From assembly GCA_947627245.1 (NCBI GenBank), contig CANQVH010000034.1, positions 1 through 37,441 on the forward strand: DNA of 37,441 nucleotides, written 5' to 3'. The DNA is from an uncultured Lachnospiraceae bacterium (GTDB taxonomy: Bacteria; Bacillota; Clostridia; Lachnospirales; Lachnospiraceae). Shown in pieces: positions 1 to 8,584 of this stretch. A program made the position numbers and the translations under genes. Position 1 is the stretch's first letter. Each line of letters opens with the position of its first letter. The notes under the pieces are model-generated. The model saw only the letters and a list, made by a program, of their open reading frames with translations. It did no database searches and had not been told where the DNA came from.

Positions 1-20
1 CAAACCCTAAAATAATGAAT

Positions 21-254
21 TTAGTCGTCAGTATGGAATTTAAGTTTACATGTGGAATTTACTTTTTCACTCAAGCATCCGGGGCGAATTCCTCTGGTAT
101 TTTTCTCTACCAGCCTGCGCGCGACCATGATCTGACGGCCGCATCCGGTGCACCTGAGCCTGAAATCCGCCCCGACACGCAGAATCTCCCACTCCTGACT
201 GCCGCACGGGTGTTTCTTCTTCAATTTGACGATCTGACCCACCTCGTAGTCCAT
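21..254 (-). CDS. DUF951 family small protein
   Basis: A 77-residue protein of the DUF951 family, whose function is not known. The family core is visible: an N-terminal VGQIVKLKKKHPCGS segment, then EWEILRVGADFRLRCTGCGR, with a Cys-x2-Cys pair and a third Cys upstream, followed by a basic VEKN segment. It may bind metal or nucleic acid, but that is only inference from the cysteines and basic charge. The ATG has a GGAGGC ribosome binding site 6 nt upstream (261-266). The C-terminal tail after about residue 55 is longer than the compact core I associate with the family. It lies downstream of the Sir2 gene on the same strand with about 80 bp between them and could be cotranscribed. Confidence 0.85.
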   Translation of the reverse strand: MDYEVGQIVKLKKKHPCGSQEWEILRVGADFRLRCTGCGRQIMVARRLVEKNTRGIRPGCLSEKVNSTCKLKFHTDD

Positions 255-336
255 GTATCCGCCTCCGGTCTCTGCCCTTTTTCCGGCATTTCCGCTCCGT
301 TCTTCTGCCCGTCCGCTCTCATCTGCCGCGCTTTTC

Positions 337-1062
337 CTATACCCGGATCGCCCCGAGCACCTCCCCGATGCTGCCTTGGATCAGCAGGTCCGCGTATTTA
401 TCGCGCGGCGTCGGAGATTTGTTGATCACAACGAGCTTGCTGCCCTCAAAATAATCGATCAGCCCGGCCGCCGGATAGACGGCCAGAGAGGTGCCTCCGA
501 TGATCAGCACATCCGCATGGGAAATGTAATAGACGGATTCCTGCATCGTCTGCTGATCCAGCCCCTCCTCATAGAGCACGACATCCGGCTTGATGACGCC
601 GCCGCACTCGCACAGCGGCACCTCGCCCTCATAATTCAGCATATAAGCCGCGTCGTAGCTTTTACCGCATTTCTGACAATAATTTCTGTGTACGCTCCCG
701 TGAAGCTCGAGCACCGTCCTGCTGCCCGCCATCTGGTGAAGCCCGTCGATGTTCTGCGTCACGATCGCTTTCAGCTTTCCCTTCTGCTCCATCTCGGCGA
801 GCTTGCAATGCGCCGCGTTCGGCTTTTTGTCGAGGCAGAGCATCTTGTCACGGTAGAATCGATAAAATTCCTTCGTGTTGCGCACAAAAAACGTGTGGCT
901 CAGGATCGTCTCGGGCGGATAATCGTACTTCATATGATACAGTCCGTCCACGCTCCGAAAATCCGGAATCCCGCTCTCGGTAGAGACTCCCGCGCCCCCG
1001 AAAAATACGATATTATCCGTATTGTCTACGATCTCCTGCAATTTCTTTCCTACGTCATCCAT
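337..1062 (-). CDS. Sir2 family NAD-dependent protein deacylase (sirtuin)
   Basis: A class III deacylase that uses NAD+ to remove acyl groups from lysines in cytoplasmic proteins. The sequence shows the Rossmann NAD motif GAGVSTESGIPDFRS, the TQNIDGLH motif with the Asn-Asp pair, the catalytic His in LHGSVH, and a Cys4 zinc site (CQKC and CECGG). The C-terminal GTSLAVYPAA and VVINKS segments complete the NAD pocket. The frame is open to an ATG at 1101, but I chose the ATG at 1060-1062. It has a GAGGAG SD about 10 nt upstream and puts about 22 residues before the GAG motif, as in other bacterial sirtuins, whereas the upstream ATG has no well-spaced SD. It lies downstream of the sortase gene. 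Deacetylase versus desuccinylase specificity cannot be decided by eye. Confidence 0.93.
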   Translation of the reverse strand: MDDVGKKLQEIVDNTDNIVFFGGAGVSTESGIPDFRSVDGLYHMKYDYPPETILSHTFFVRNTKEFYRFYRDKMLCLDKKPNAAHCKLAEMEQKGKLKAIVTQNIDGLHQMAGSRTVLELHGSVHRNYCQKCGKSYDAAYMLNYEGEVPLCECGGVIKPDVVLYEEGLDQQTMQESVYYISHADVLIIGGTSLAVYPAAGLIDYFEGSKLVVINKSPTPRDKYADLLIQGSIGEVLGAIRV

Positions 1063-1147
1063 ATCTGTCAGGCTCCTCTCCCTGCTCAATCCCGCAGTCA
1101 TTGCTCCACGGCGTTCTCCGCCGCTCTGTCATCCTCTGCTCAGGCGC

Positions 1148-2056
1148 TTATTTCGACACATACACCTGCGCCAGCTTGCCCATCACGGCAAATCGCGTCG
1201 CGTCGTCGCCGGTACACGTCGAGAGCGTCACGATACGGTCCTCCTTCGTGACCTCCACATCGCCCGCCTCGATCTCCGAGTGCTCAAACGCATAGTCAAT
1301 AAACTCGTCAAACTGCTCGTCGCTGAAAGAAGTCTGGTATGTAAGCCCCGTCTTGTTCACGACGGTCGCCGCAAAGATGCGGTACTGATAAATAAACTTC
1401 GGCGTAAAGATCCAGAAGAACTTGCTCTTCTCGAACACGCCCTCCTCGCGGAACTTCTTCAGCTTGCCGAACATGGACAGATCCTTCATGTTGTGTCCGT
1501 ACACGATCGAATTCTGATCGGTCAGATCCGGCTTATTCAGATAGTTGAGAAACAGACAGCCCGCGAAGTTGTCCGTCTTCTCGAACGTGCGATGGAGATA
1601 AAAATCGTTGTCCTCTCCCTGCACGACCGGATAGGAAATATCCAGCGCGCGGATCCTCAGCCAGCCGACAATGTCATCGTTGAGCCCAAGCAGCTCGTCA
1701 AAGTCGATCGGATTCGCCATCACCGGAAGCGTCACCTGCTTGCCGTTCTCCGTGACGGTCGCCGTCTCGTGTCCCGCAAAGCTTCCTGCGCCGTCTCCGC
1801 TCGCCCCCTCGGCCTCCTCAATGCTCTGGAAGCTCTTGAGCACCTCGTCGTCCTCGAGCGCGTCAAAATCCTCGGTCTGATCCTCCACCGCATAGCTGTC
1901 TTCCAGATTGTCATACTCGTCCGCGCTCTTTTTGTACTCCTTGTAAAAGCCGTACAGCGTGTAGCCGGCGAAAACAAACACACCCAGCGCGACCAGCATC
2001 AGAAGCGTCGTCAGAAAATCGCCGAACGTCTTCTTCCTTTTTCCTTTTTTTGCCAT
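1148..2056 (-). CDS. srtB: Class B sortase with acidic linker
   Basis: A membrane-anchored transpeptidase that cleaves a sorting signal in secreted proteins and joins them to peptidoglycan or to other proteins. It has a basic cytoplasmic N-terminus, one transmembrane helix at about residues 14-36, and an unusually acidic linker (about 45-90, rich in Asp and Glu). The catalytic domain follows, with His188 in YGHNM, Cys281 in TLSTC and Arg288. The spacing and the FEKTDNFAGCLFL segment fit class B. An AAGGAGG ribosome binding site lies 5 nt before the ATG. Genes around it encode Sir2 and AsnRS, and no protein with an obvious NPxTx-like sorting signal and C-terminal anchor is in the window, so the substrate is unknown. 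A second class B sortase lies about 20 kb away. Confidence 0.92.
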   Translation of the reverse strand: MAKKGKRKKTFGDFLTTLLMLVALGVFVFAGYTLYGFYKEYKKSADEYDNLEDSYAVEDQTEDFDALEDDEVLKSFQSIEEAEGASGDGAGSFAGHETATVTENGKQVTLPVMANPIDFDELLGLNDDIVGWLRIRALDISYPVVQGEDNDFYLHRTFEKTDNFAGCLFLNYLNKPDLTDQNSIVYGHNMKDLSMFGKLKKFREEGVFEKSKFFWIFTPKFIYQYRIFAATVVNKTGLTYQTSFSDEQFDEFIDYAFEHSEIEAGDVEVTKEDRIVTLSTCTGDDATRFAVMGKLAQVYVSK

Positions 2057-2166
2057 AAATACCTCCTTTTGTTGCTCTCCCCCATAATCGGCGCACGGTC
2101 ATAAATCTGCGCTCCGGTCACCTGCCTTCGCGTTCCGATCCGTGCCGCGCCAAACATTCGCTCTGT

Positions 2167-3552
2167 TTATAAGCTGCCGACTGTCCGCGGATACGGGATC
2201 ACGTCGCGGATGTTCGAGACGCCGGTCAGATACATGACGCAGCGCTCGAAGCCGAGGCCGAAGCCCGCATGGTGCGTCGTGCCGTATCTGCGCAGATCCA
2301 AGTAATAGCGGTAATCCTCCTCGCGCATGCCCAGCTCCTTGATGCGCTTCTGAAGCTTGTCGAGATCGTCCTCTCTCTGGCTGCCGCCGATGATCTCACC
2401 AATCCCCGGCACGAGGCAGTCCATCGCGGCGACCGTCTTCCCGTCGTCGTTCTGCTTCATATAGAAAGCCTTGATCTCCTTCGGATAATCCGTCACGAAA
2501 AGCGGCTTCTTGAACACCTGCTCCGTCAGATACCGCTCATGCTCCGTCTGAAGATCGCAGCCCCATGAAACCTTATACTCAAACTTGTCGTTGTTCTTCT
2601 CCAAAATCTCAACCGCCTCGGTGTACGTCACATGACCGAACTCGGAATTCAGCACATGGTTCAGGCGATCCAACAGACCCTTGTCGATAAAGGAATTGAA
2701 GAAATTCATCTCCTCCGGCGCGTGCTCCAGCACATAGCGGATAATATATTTTATCATATCCTCAGCCAGAATCATGTCATCCTTCAGATCGGCAAACGCG
2801 ATCTCCGGCTCGATCATCCAGAACTCCGCCGCGTGGCGCGCCGTGTTGGAATTCTCCGCGCGGAACGTCGGGCCGAACGTATAGACATTGCGGAACGCCT
2901 GCGCAAACGCCTCGACGTCCAGTTGTCCGCTGACCGTCAGGTTCGTCATCTGCCCGAAGAAATCCTGCGCGTAGTCGATCTCGCCCTTATCGTTCCTCGG
3001 GAGGTTGTCCAGATCAAGCGTCGTCACCTGAAACATCTCGCCGGCGCCCTCGCAGTCGCTCCCCGTAATCAGCGGCGTATGCACATACACGAAATCCCTC
3101 TCCTGAAAGAACTTATGGATCGCATACGCGATCAGCGAACGCACGCGGAACACCGCCTGAAACGTATTCGTCCTCGGGCGCAGATGCGGAACCGTCCTCA
3201 GATATTCCATCGAATGGCGCTTCTTCTGCATCGGATAATCCGGCGTGGACGCGCCCTCCACCTCGACCGAGGCCGCCTGTATCTCAAACGGCTGCTTCGC
3301 GTTCGGCGTCGCCACCAGAGTACCCCTGACGATGACCGCCGCTCCGACATTCAACTTCGAGATCTCCGCGAAGTTCTCCAGCCCGTCCGAGTAAACGATC
3401 TGCAGCGTCTCAAAGAACGTGCCGTCGTGCAGCACAAGAAATCCGAACGTCTTCGAATCGCGGATGCTGCGCACCCAGCCGCCGACCTTGATCTCTTTTC
3501 CTGTATACTTTTCGCTGTCGTGATACAGCTCTCTGACCGTAGTAAATTCCAT
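2167..3552 (-). CDS. asnS: Asparagine--tRNA ligase
   Basis: A class II aminoacyl-tRNA synthetase that charges tRNA-Asn with asparagine in the cytoplasm. At 461 residues it matches the normal AsnRS length. An OB-fold anticodon-binding domain occupies about residues 1-115 ([20 protein letters not shown]). The catalytic core has motif 2 in [20 protein letters not shown] and motif 3 in [15 protein letters not shown], ending in [11 protein letters not shown], the typical AsnRS C-terminus. An SD of GGAG lies about 10 nt before the ATG, and a candidate promoter (TTGCAG-17-TATAAT) lies just upstream, so it is probably transcribed from its own promoter. Its GC-rich, strongly biased codon use fits a housekeeping gene. 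Confidence 0.98.
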   Translation of the reverse strand: MEFTTVRELYHDSEKYTGKEIKVGGWVRSIRDSKTFGFLVLHDGTFFETLQIVYSDGLENFAEISKLNVGAAVIVRGTLVATPNAKQPFEIQAASVEVEGASTPDYPMQKKRHSMEYLRTVPHLRPRTNTFQAVFRVRSLIAYAIHKFFQERDFVYVHTPLITGSDCEGAGEMFQVTTLDLDNLPRNDKGEIDYAQDFFGQMTNLTVSGQLDVEAFAQAFRNVYTFGPTFRAENSNTARHAAEFWMIEPEIAFADLKDDMILAEDMIKYIIRYVLEHAPEEMNFFNSFIDKGLLDRLNHVLNSEFGHVTYTEAVEILEKNNDKFEYKVSWGCDLQTEHERYLTEQVFKKPLFVTDYPKEIKAFYMKQNDDGKTVAAMDCLVPGIGEIIGGSQREDDLDKLQKRIKELGMREEDYRYYLDLRRYGTTHHAGFGLGFERCVMYLTGVSNIRDVIPYPRTVGSL

Positions 3553-3582
3553 AGCTTTTGTCTCCTTTTTTATTTGGATATC

Positions 3583-3611
3583 ATTATAGCCTTATTTTTC
3601 CTATCCTGCAA
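3583..3611 (-). promoter_or_regulatory. Candidate sigma-A promoter of asnS
   Basis: Read on the minus strand there is a perfect TATAAT (3583-3588) with TTGCAG 17 bp upstream (3606-3611). It lies about 30 bp before the asnS ATG. The -35 is a weak match, so the call rests mostly on the -10 and the position. Confidence 0.5.
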
Positions 3612-3662
3612 GGCAAAAAAGCCGCCGGATGGCGTTTAATAGAAAATTAAGTTTTGCCGGGG

Positions 3663-3712
3663 AGCGTTCAAAACCACTTGCCACGCACTCCCGGGAACGC
3701 TTATACTTGACA
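3663..3712 (+). promoter_or_regulatory. Upstream region of the ECF sigma operon: inverted repeat plus TTGACA
   Basis: A 7-bp inverted repeat, AGCGTTC (3663-3669) and GAACGCT (3695-3701), is followed at once by a perfect -35 hexamer TTGACA (3707-3712). No good -10 lies 16-18 bp further on; the sequence there is only A/T-rich. The region may hold an ECF-type or activator-dependent promoter for the sigma gene, but the start point cannot be placed from sequence. Confidence 0.3.
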
Positions 3713-3810
3713 GGGAAAATACAATTTCGAAAATTTTTTTCAAATTCGATGCAACAATCCTGCCCTGAAGCGACACTTATTATACAGAACCACGCAGAAA
3801 GGAGCGAAAC

Positions 3811-4311
3811 ATGAACCCGACAAACGAACTCATCCGACAGGCACAGACAGGCGATGCGCACGCCTTTGCCCTGTTGTACGAATCGGTCTACAAGGATCTC
3901 TACCGATTTGCCGTCTATACGCTGCGCCACACGCAGGATGCCGAGGATGCCGTCAGCGAGACGGTGGTTGACGCATTTGCGCAGATTCGAAATCTGCGGG
4001 AGGCGGGAGCGTTTCGGTCGTGGATCTTCCGCATCCTGACCGCCAAATGCAACCGCCGCATCCGCCAATACATACAGGCTCCCGAAGCGCAGGAGGAAGA
4101 GATCGGCGCTGCGGAGACGGACCTCGGTGAACAGACCGATGTACGGCGCGCATTCGATTCGCTCCCGCGGGAGGATCGACTGATCATCGCCATGAACGTA
4201 TTCGCCGGATATTCCAGTCAGGAGATCGGCGACCTGCTTCAAATGAATCCGAACACCGTGCGCTCCCGACAGAGCCGCGCGCTGAAAAAACTGGCGGAGC
4301 AACTGGCCTGA
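3811..4311 (+). CDS. ECF-type RNA polymerase sigma factor
   Basis: A 166-residue group 4 sigma factor, which would direct RNA polymerase to a small stress or envelope regulon. Region 2 is at about residues 20-85 (LYESVYKDLYRFAVYTL, AEDAVSETVVDAF, GAFRSWIFRIL). Region 4 with its helix-turn-helix is at about 112-164 (FDSLPREDRLIIAMNVFAGYSS, then GDLLQMNPNTVRSRQSRALKKL). There is no region 1 or 3. An AAAGGAG SD sits 6 nt before the ATG. The next gene begins about 50 bp downstream on the same strand and encodes a single-pass membrane protein, the typical place for an anti-sigma factor. The ECF subgroup and target promoters cannot be told from sequence alone. Confidence 0.93.
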   Translation: MNPTNELIRQAQTGDAHAFALLYESVYKDLYRFAVYTLRHTQDAEDAVSETVVDAFAQIRNLREAGAFRSWIFRILTAKCNRRIRQYIQAPEAQEEEIGAAETDLGEQTDVRRAFDSLPREDRLIIAMNVFAGYSSQEIGDLLQMNPNTVRSRQSRALKKLAEQLA

Positions 4312-4362
4312 AGAACGGCCAATTCCGCCTCAGTGTTGTCAGACAGACGAAAGGAGATTGCT

Positions 4363-6621
4363 ATGAACGAAAAAGAAATCTTCCAAAAGATAAAAGAAGA
4401 CGCCGACAGCCTCACCCCTCCCGCTTCCCTGCAGCCGGACGCGATCGAACAGATGCTGAAAGAGCAGGCGGCAAAGAGCCCAAGCAGCCCCGGCGATACA
4501 AAAGCAGCGCCGCAGACCGCAGACGATGAGAAAGTCGTTGTCCTTTCCGCGAAAAAGAAAAGATACCGCCGCATCGCGCAGCTCGGAAGCCTTGCAGCCG
4601 TTTTCGCGCTTGCCTTCCTCGTCTTCTCGCAGTCGGAACGGCTCAGGAAGACCACGCTCTCCGAGCAGGATGCCAACGAGGCGGCAGCGGAGCTGTCCAC
4701 GGAGGACGCTGTCCCGAAAGTCGCTGCGGACGCAGGAAGTGGCACATCTGAAAAGAACCAACCCGCGGCAGAAGCCGCTTCAACAGCGGACGCAAAACCG
4801 ACCGCTGAGAATTCCGCCGAGACCCTCACCTACGCTTCCAACTACGAGGAGGTCTACGACGCCCTGAATGAGCAGTTCGGGCCGAACGGACTGTACCGCA
4901 GCTACAACATGAAAGCAATGACAGACTCTGTTGTGGGCGGCATGGGAGACCTTGCAATGGAATCGGCGCAGTCCGTCGAGATGGACGCGGGCGACGCTGC
5001 AGTTAATTCCCTTGAAGCCCCTGCCCCTGCAGTCGCGGAGGAGGACGGCGCGGCGGACTATTCCGATACAAACGTACAGGAAAAAGGCGTCGACGAGGCT
5101 GACATCGTGAAGACGGACGGCGAATATCTCTATATTCTGCGGCAGGACGGCTCCCTCGCGATCGTAAGCGCGGATCTTAAAAAACCGACCTTACTCAGCG
5201 TCACTGCGCTTGGAACCTCCAACGACATCTCGATCCATGAGATGTATCTGGACGGCGACACTCTAAGCGTCATCACAAGCCGTTATGCGACCTCGCTTGA
5301 GGCCGAGGGAGACATCTACTACACCAACTACGGGCGCGAGACGATGATCCACACCTATGACATCAGCGACCGGAAGCATCCGGCGCTTGTCGGCACGGTC
5401 ACTCAGGACGGCTCCTACGAGGATTCGCGCAAAAACGGCTCCTGCATTTACCTGTTTACCTGCTATCGTCCGACGATCGGGGAGACCTACACCGAGAGCG
5501 CGATCGTCCCGAGGATCAACAAGACGCAGCTTCCGGCAAATGACTTCTATGTGCCGAAGACGCTTCACGACAGCTCTTACCTCGTGATCTCCTCGATGGA
5601 CACGAAGGAGCCGGATACGACGCTTGACAGCAAGATTCTCGTCTCCGGCGCGACGGAATATTACGTCAGCCCGGAAAATATTTACATTGCCAACGAACAC
5701 TACAACGGCAGCTACTCGACCTCCACCACGGAGCTCGTCAGGTTCCACTATGAAGACGGCACGATCACCGGAACGGCCACAGGCGTCATCAAGGGCACGC
5801 TCAACGATTCGTTCTCGATGAACGAATACAATGGAATGCTCCGTGTCGTCTCCACCTACGAGGGCGATTCCCTCAGCGGCGTGCGTGAATTCGTCGGAGA
5901 TCTGTTGAATACCTACTACGAGGATAACTGGATCGAGCACAACGCGCTGTACGTGCTCGATGAAAACCTGCAGACTGTCGGCTACATCGGCGATCTCGCG
6001 GAGGGCGAGACGATCCGCTCCGCCCGCTTCTTCGGCGACACCGGATACTTCGTCACGTTCCGCCAGACGGATCCGCTGTTCTCCGTCGACCTGTCCGACC
6101 CGGCGAATCCGAAGATCCTCGGCGAGCTGAAGATCGACGGTTTCTCCTCGTATCTGCATTTTTACGGCGAGAACCTGCTGCTCGGCATCGGCTACGACGC
6201 GGACGCGGAGACCGGCATCACGAACGGGCTGAAGCTCTCGATGTTCGACATCTCCGATCCGACCGACGTGAAAGAAGTGAACCGCTACACGATCCCGGGC
6301 GTCACATGGTGTCCGGCGATCGAGGACTACAAGGCGATCATGATCTCGCCGGAAAAGAATCTTTTCGGCTTCTTCTGCGATGATCGCTATCTGGCCTTCT
6401 CCTACGATCCCGAGAACGGCTTCACCCGCGAACTGCTCTATGATTTCTTCGCGGACGGCTTCTCGACCGCAGCCGAGTACAACAATCTGCGCGGCCTCTA
6501 TATCGGGAACACCTTCTACCTCGCGGGGGATGCGTTTGTGATTACGTTCGACATGAAAAAAGAGTTTGAAAAAACGGCAGTCCTGCCGCTGTACGAAGAA
6601 GAGACTGCAAAAGCAGACTAA
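4363..6621 (+). CDS. Membrane-anchored beta-propeller protein, candidate anti-sigma partner
   Basis: A 752-residue protein with a cytoplasmic N-terminus of about 70 residues, one transmembrane helix (about 71-89) and a large extracellular part. After a low-complexity Ala/Glu/Ser region comes the signature TNVQEKGVDEADIVKTDG, typical of the secreted beta-propeller family PF09826, with repeated blades to the C-terminus (for example SVDLSDPANPKILGELKIDG and SMFDISDPTDVKEVNRYTIPG). The start is the ATG at 4363, with AAAGGAG 7 nt upstream. An earlier in-frame ATG at 4333 lacks an SD. Because it follows an ECF sigma gene and keeps a short N-terminus inside the cell, I infer it senses an extracellular signal and restrains the sigma factor. 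No zinc-binding anti-sigma motif (HxxxCxxC) is present, so this role is unproven. Confidence 0.88.
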   Translation: MNEKEIFQKIKEDADSLTPPASLQPDAIEQMLKEQAAKSPSSPGDTKAAPQTADDEKVVVLSAKKKRYRRIAQLGSLAAVFALAFLVFSQSERLRKTTLSEQDANEAAAELSTEDAVPKVAADAGSGTSEKNQPAAEAASTADAKPTAENSAETLTYASNYEEVYDALNEQFGPNGLYRSYNMKAMTDSVVGGMGDLAMESAQSVEMDAGDAAVNSLEAPAPAVAEEDGAADYSDTNVQEKGVDEADIVKTDGEYLYILRQDGSLAIVSADLKKPTLLSVTALGTSNDISIHEMYLDGDTLSVITSRYATSLEAEGDIYYTNYGRETMIHTYDISDRKHPALVGTVTQDGSYEDSRKNGSCIYLFTCYRPTIGETYTESAIVPRINKTQLPANDFYVPKTLHDSSYLVISSMDTKEPDTTLDSKILVSGATEYYVSPENIYIANEHYNGSYSTSTTELVRFHYEDGTITGTATGVIKGTLNDSFSMNEYNGMLRVVSTYEGDSLSGVREFVGDLLNTYYEDNWIEHNALYVLDENLQTVGYIGDLAEGETIRSARFFGDTGYFVTFRQTDPLFSVDLSDPANPKILGELKIDGFSSYLHFYGENLLLGIGYDADAETGITNGLKLSMFDISDPTDVKEVNRYTIPGVTWCPAIEDYKAIMISPEKNLFGFFCDDRYLAFSYDPENGFTRELLYDFFADGFSTAAEYNNLRGLYIGNTFYLAGDAFVITFDMKKEFEKTAVLPLYEEETAKAD

Positions 6622-7352
6622 CGAAACCCTGCGAGCGCCTTTTCGACAAGCTGCAGCTCCAGACGGATTTCCTCCGCTCTTTGCAGGGCCGCCTCCCCCT
6701 GTTGCCCCTCCAGCGACCTGAGAATACGGCGATCAAGCGTCTTCTCATGCAGCAGGAACTCCCGCAGCACCGGGTGGCGGTCCCTCAGGAGCACGGGGCC
6801 GAAGCGAAGCTCCATCTCATTTTTCTCCTCCAAAGAGGCGTCCGCGGGCCATTCGCAGGACCCATGCGCATTCTCCGGCCTGCGCTCCGCGCGCATCATC
6901 GGATAATATTTTCCGTCCTCACAGACCATGTCTTCACAGACGATCTGCCAGCCGTTCCGATCCAGCCACGCGCGCACCAGCCGGATCTCGGACTGCGGCT
7001 GCAGAATCAGCTCCCGGCAGCCGCCGAGCTTGTCCCGGCCTTCTTCCAAGATCCGCGCCATAAGCGGACCGCCCATGCCGGCGATCACTACGCTGTCAGC
7101 CTCCCCGGACCGCAACGCCGTAAGGCCGTCCGACAGTCTTGTCTCGATCGACGTCTCCAGCGCGTACTGCGCGATGTGTTCCCGCGCCCGCGCAAGCGGC
7201 CCCGGATTTACGTCCATGGCAATCGCACGCGCTGTCGCGCCCGTCCGGATCAGATAGATTGGTATGTACGCATGATCGGTCCCTATGTCGGCAACCGCGC
7301 CGCCGGCTGTAACCAAAGCGGCTACCGCCCTCAGGCGTTCTGAAATCTGCAT
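6618..7352 (-). CDS. trmK: tRNA (adenine(22)-N(1))-methyltransferase
   Basis: A SAM-dependent enzyme that methylates N1 of A22 in some bacterial tRNAs. The N-terminal MQISERLRAVAALV leads into the SAM-binding motif VADIGTDHAYIPIYLI, followed by the acidic AMDVNPGPL strand, VIAGMGGPLMARIL and LILQPQSE, the family's catalytic-site landmarks. A C-terminal helical part follows, as usual. I chose the ATG at 7350-7352, with AAAGGA 8 nt upstream; the reading frame extends to 7421 without family similarity. It is last in the dnaG-rpoD-trmK series. Its stop codon overlaps the stop of the convergent beta-propeller gene by 4 bp, leaving no room for a terminator between them. Confidence 0.93.
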   Translation of the reverse strand: MQISERLRAVAALVTAGGAVADIGTDHAYIPIYLIRTGATARAIAMDVNPGPLARAREHIAQYALETSIETRLSDGLTALRSGEADSVVIAGMGGPLMARILEEGRDKLGGCRELILQPQSEIRLVRAWLDRNGWQIVCEDMVCEDGKYYPMMRAERRPENAHGSCEWPADASLEEKNEMELRFGPVLLRDRHPVLREFLLHEKTLDRRILRSLEGQQGEAALQRAEEIRLELQLVEKALAGFR

Positions 7353-7413
7353 ATATCGATCCTTTCCCGGCATCTGTCCCGGCCGCGGTTCCCCGTGCGG
7401 CCCGGACAAAGAC

Positions 7414-8520
7414 CTAATCAAGATAATCTCTCAGCTTTCTGCTCCTGCTCGGATGCCGCAGCTTGCGCAGCGCCTTCGCCTCGATCTGGCGGATCCGCTC
7501 GCGTGTCACATTGAACTCCCGCCCGACCTCCTCCAGCGTCCTCGCGCGGCCGTCGTTCAGGCCGAACCGCAGGCACAATACCCGCTGCTCCCGCTCCGTC
7601 AGGGTGGAAAGCACCTCCACAAGCTGTTCCCGCAAAATCGTGTAGGTAGCCGCCTCCACCGGAACCGGGACGTGCTCGTCGCGGATAAAATCGCTTAAAT
7701 GGCTGTCGTCCTCCTCGCCGACCGGCGTCTCCAGCGAGACCGGCTCCTGCGAGATCTTCAGGATTTCCTGCACCTTCTGGGGCGGCAGATCCAGCTTCGC
7801 CGCGATCTCCTCTGCCCTCGGCTCCCGTCCGAGCTCCTGCAGAAGCGTCCGCGAGGTCCGGATCACCCGGTTCATCGTCTCGACCATATGCACCGGGATG
7901 CGGATCGTCCGCGCCTGATCCGCGATCGCCCGCGTGATCGCCTGCCGGATCCACCATGTCGCATAAGTGCTGAACTTGTAGCCCTTGCGGTAATCAAATT
8001 TCTCGACCGCCTTTATCAGCCCGAGGTTGCCCTCTTGGATCAGATCCAGCAACTGCATGCCGCGCCCCGCGTACCGCTTGGCAATGCTGACTACGAGCCG
8101 CAGATTCGCCTCTGCAAGCCGTTCCCGCGCGGTCTCATCCCCGTCGTTCATGCGCTCCGCCAGATACAGCTCCTCGCTCGGCGAAAGCAGCGGGATCTTT
8201 CCGATCTCTTTCAGATACATCCGGACCGGATCGTCCGTGCCGACGCCCTCCGTGAAGTCTGTCTCCGGCACGGGCTCGTCTTCCTCTACGAGAAGCTCCT
8301 CCTCCGGCAGCAGAAGCGCCTCCGGCTCGCCCGTGATCTGAAGCATGTCCACTCCCTTTGCCTCAAGATAATCCAGCGCCTTTTCATACTCCTCCGCGCT
8401 CACCGGCTGACCGTCAAAGAATTCCTGAATATCCCGGTATTCCAGCACATTTTTCTTCTTTTCTGCCAGCTTCAGCAGCTCATCCAGCCTCGTACGAAAG
8501 TCTGTTGTCGGCGCACTCAT
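7414..8520 (-). CDS. rpoD: Primary RNA polymerase sigma factor (sigma-70/SigA)
   Basis: The housekeeping sigma factor, 368 residues, the size of Firmicute SigA. Region 1.1 is at about 1-70. Regions 1.2-2.4 follow, with the highly conserved [53 protein letters not shown] and [20 protein letters not shown]. Region 3 has [10 protein letters not shown]. Region 4.2 has the helix-turn-helix [20 protein letters not shown] and the terminal [17 protein letters not shown]. An AGGAGG SD lies about 12 nt before the ATG. It follows dnaG by about 64 bp and precedes trmK, the usual macromolecular-synthesis arrangement. The short spacer before it contains a 5-bp tandem repeat. Confidence 0.98.
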   Translation of the reverse strand: MSAPTTDFRTRLDELLKLAEKKKNVLEYRDIQEFFDGQPVSAEEYEKALDYLEAKGVDMLQITGEPEALLLPEEELLVEEDEPVPETDFTEGVGTDDPVRMYLKEIGKIPLLSPSEELYLAERMNDGDETARERLAEANLRLVVSIAKRYAGRGMQLLDLIQEGNLGLIKAVEKFDYRKGYKFSTYATWWIRQAITRAIADQARTIRIPVHMVETMNRVIRTSRTLLQELGREPRAEEIAAKLDLPPQKVQEILKISQEPVSLETPVGEEDDSHLSDFIRDEHVPVPVEAATYTILREQLVEVLSTLTEREQRVLCLRFGLNDGRARTLEEVGREFNVTRERIRQIEAKALRKLRHPSRSRKLRDYLD

Positions 8521-8557
8521 GCGATTCCCGGCCCTCCTTCGGGGTAATTTCGGATAA

Positions 8558-8577
8558 ATTCTATTCTATTCTATTCT
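8558..8577. repeat. Pentanucleotide microsatellite (ATTCT)x4
   Basis: Four perfect tandem copies of ATTCT (AGAAT on the transcribed strand) fill part of the 64-bp dnaG-rpoD spacer. They lie between the dnaG stop and the rpoD SD. Such a run can slip during replication and would change the dnaG-rpoD spacing by 5 bp steps without touching either frame. Confidence 0.85.
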
Positions 8578-8584
8578 GTCCTTG

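Noticed and set aside
3707-3735. TTGACA upstream of the ECF sigma gene as a complete sigma-A promoter
   Set aside because: At 16-18 bp spacing the -10 position reads only A/T-rich sequence with poor match, so it is kept only as a low-confidence region.
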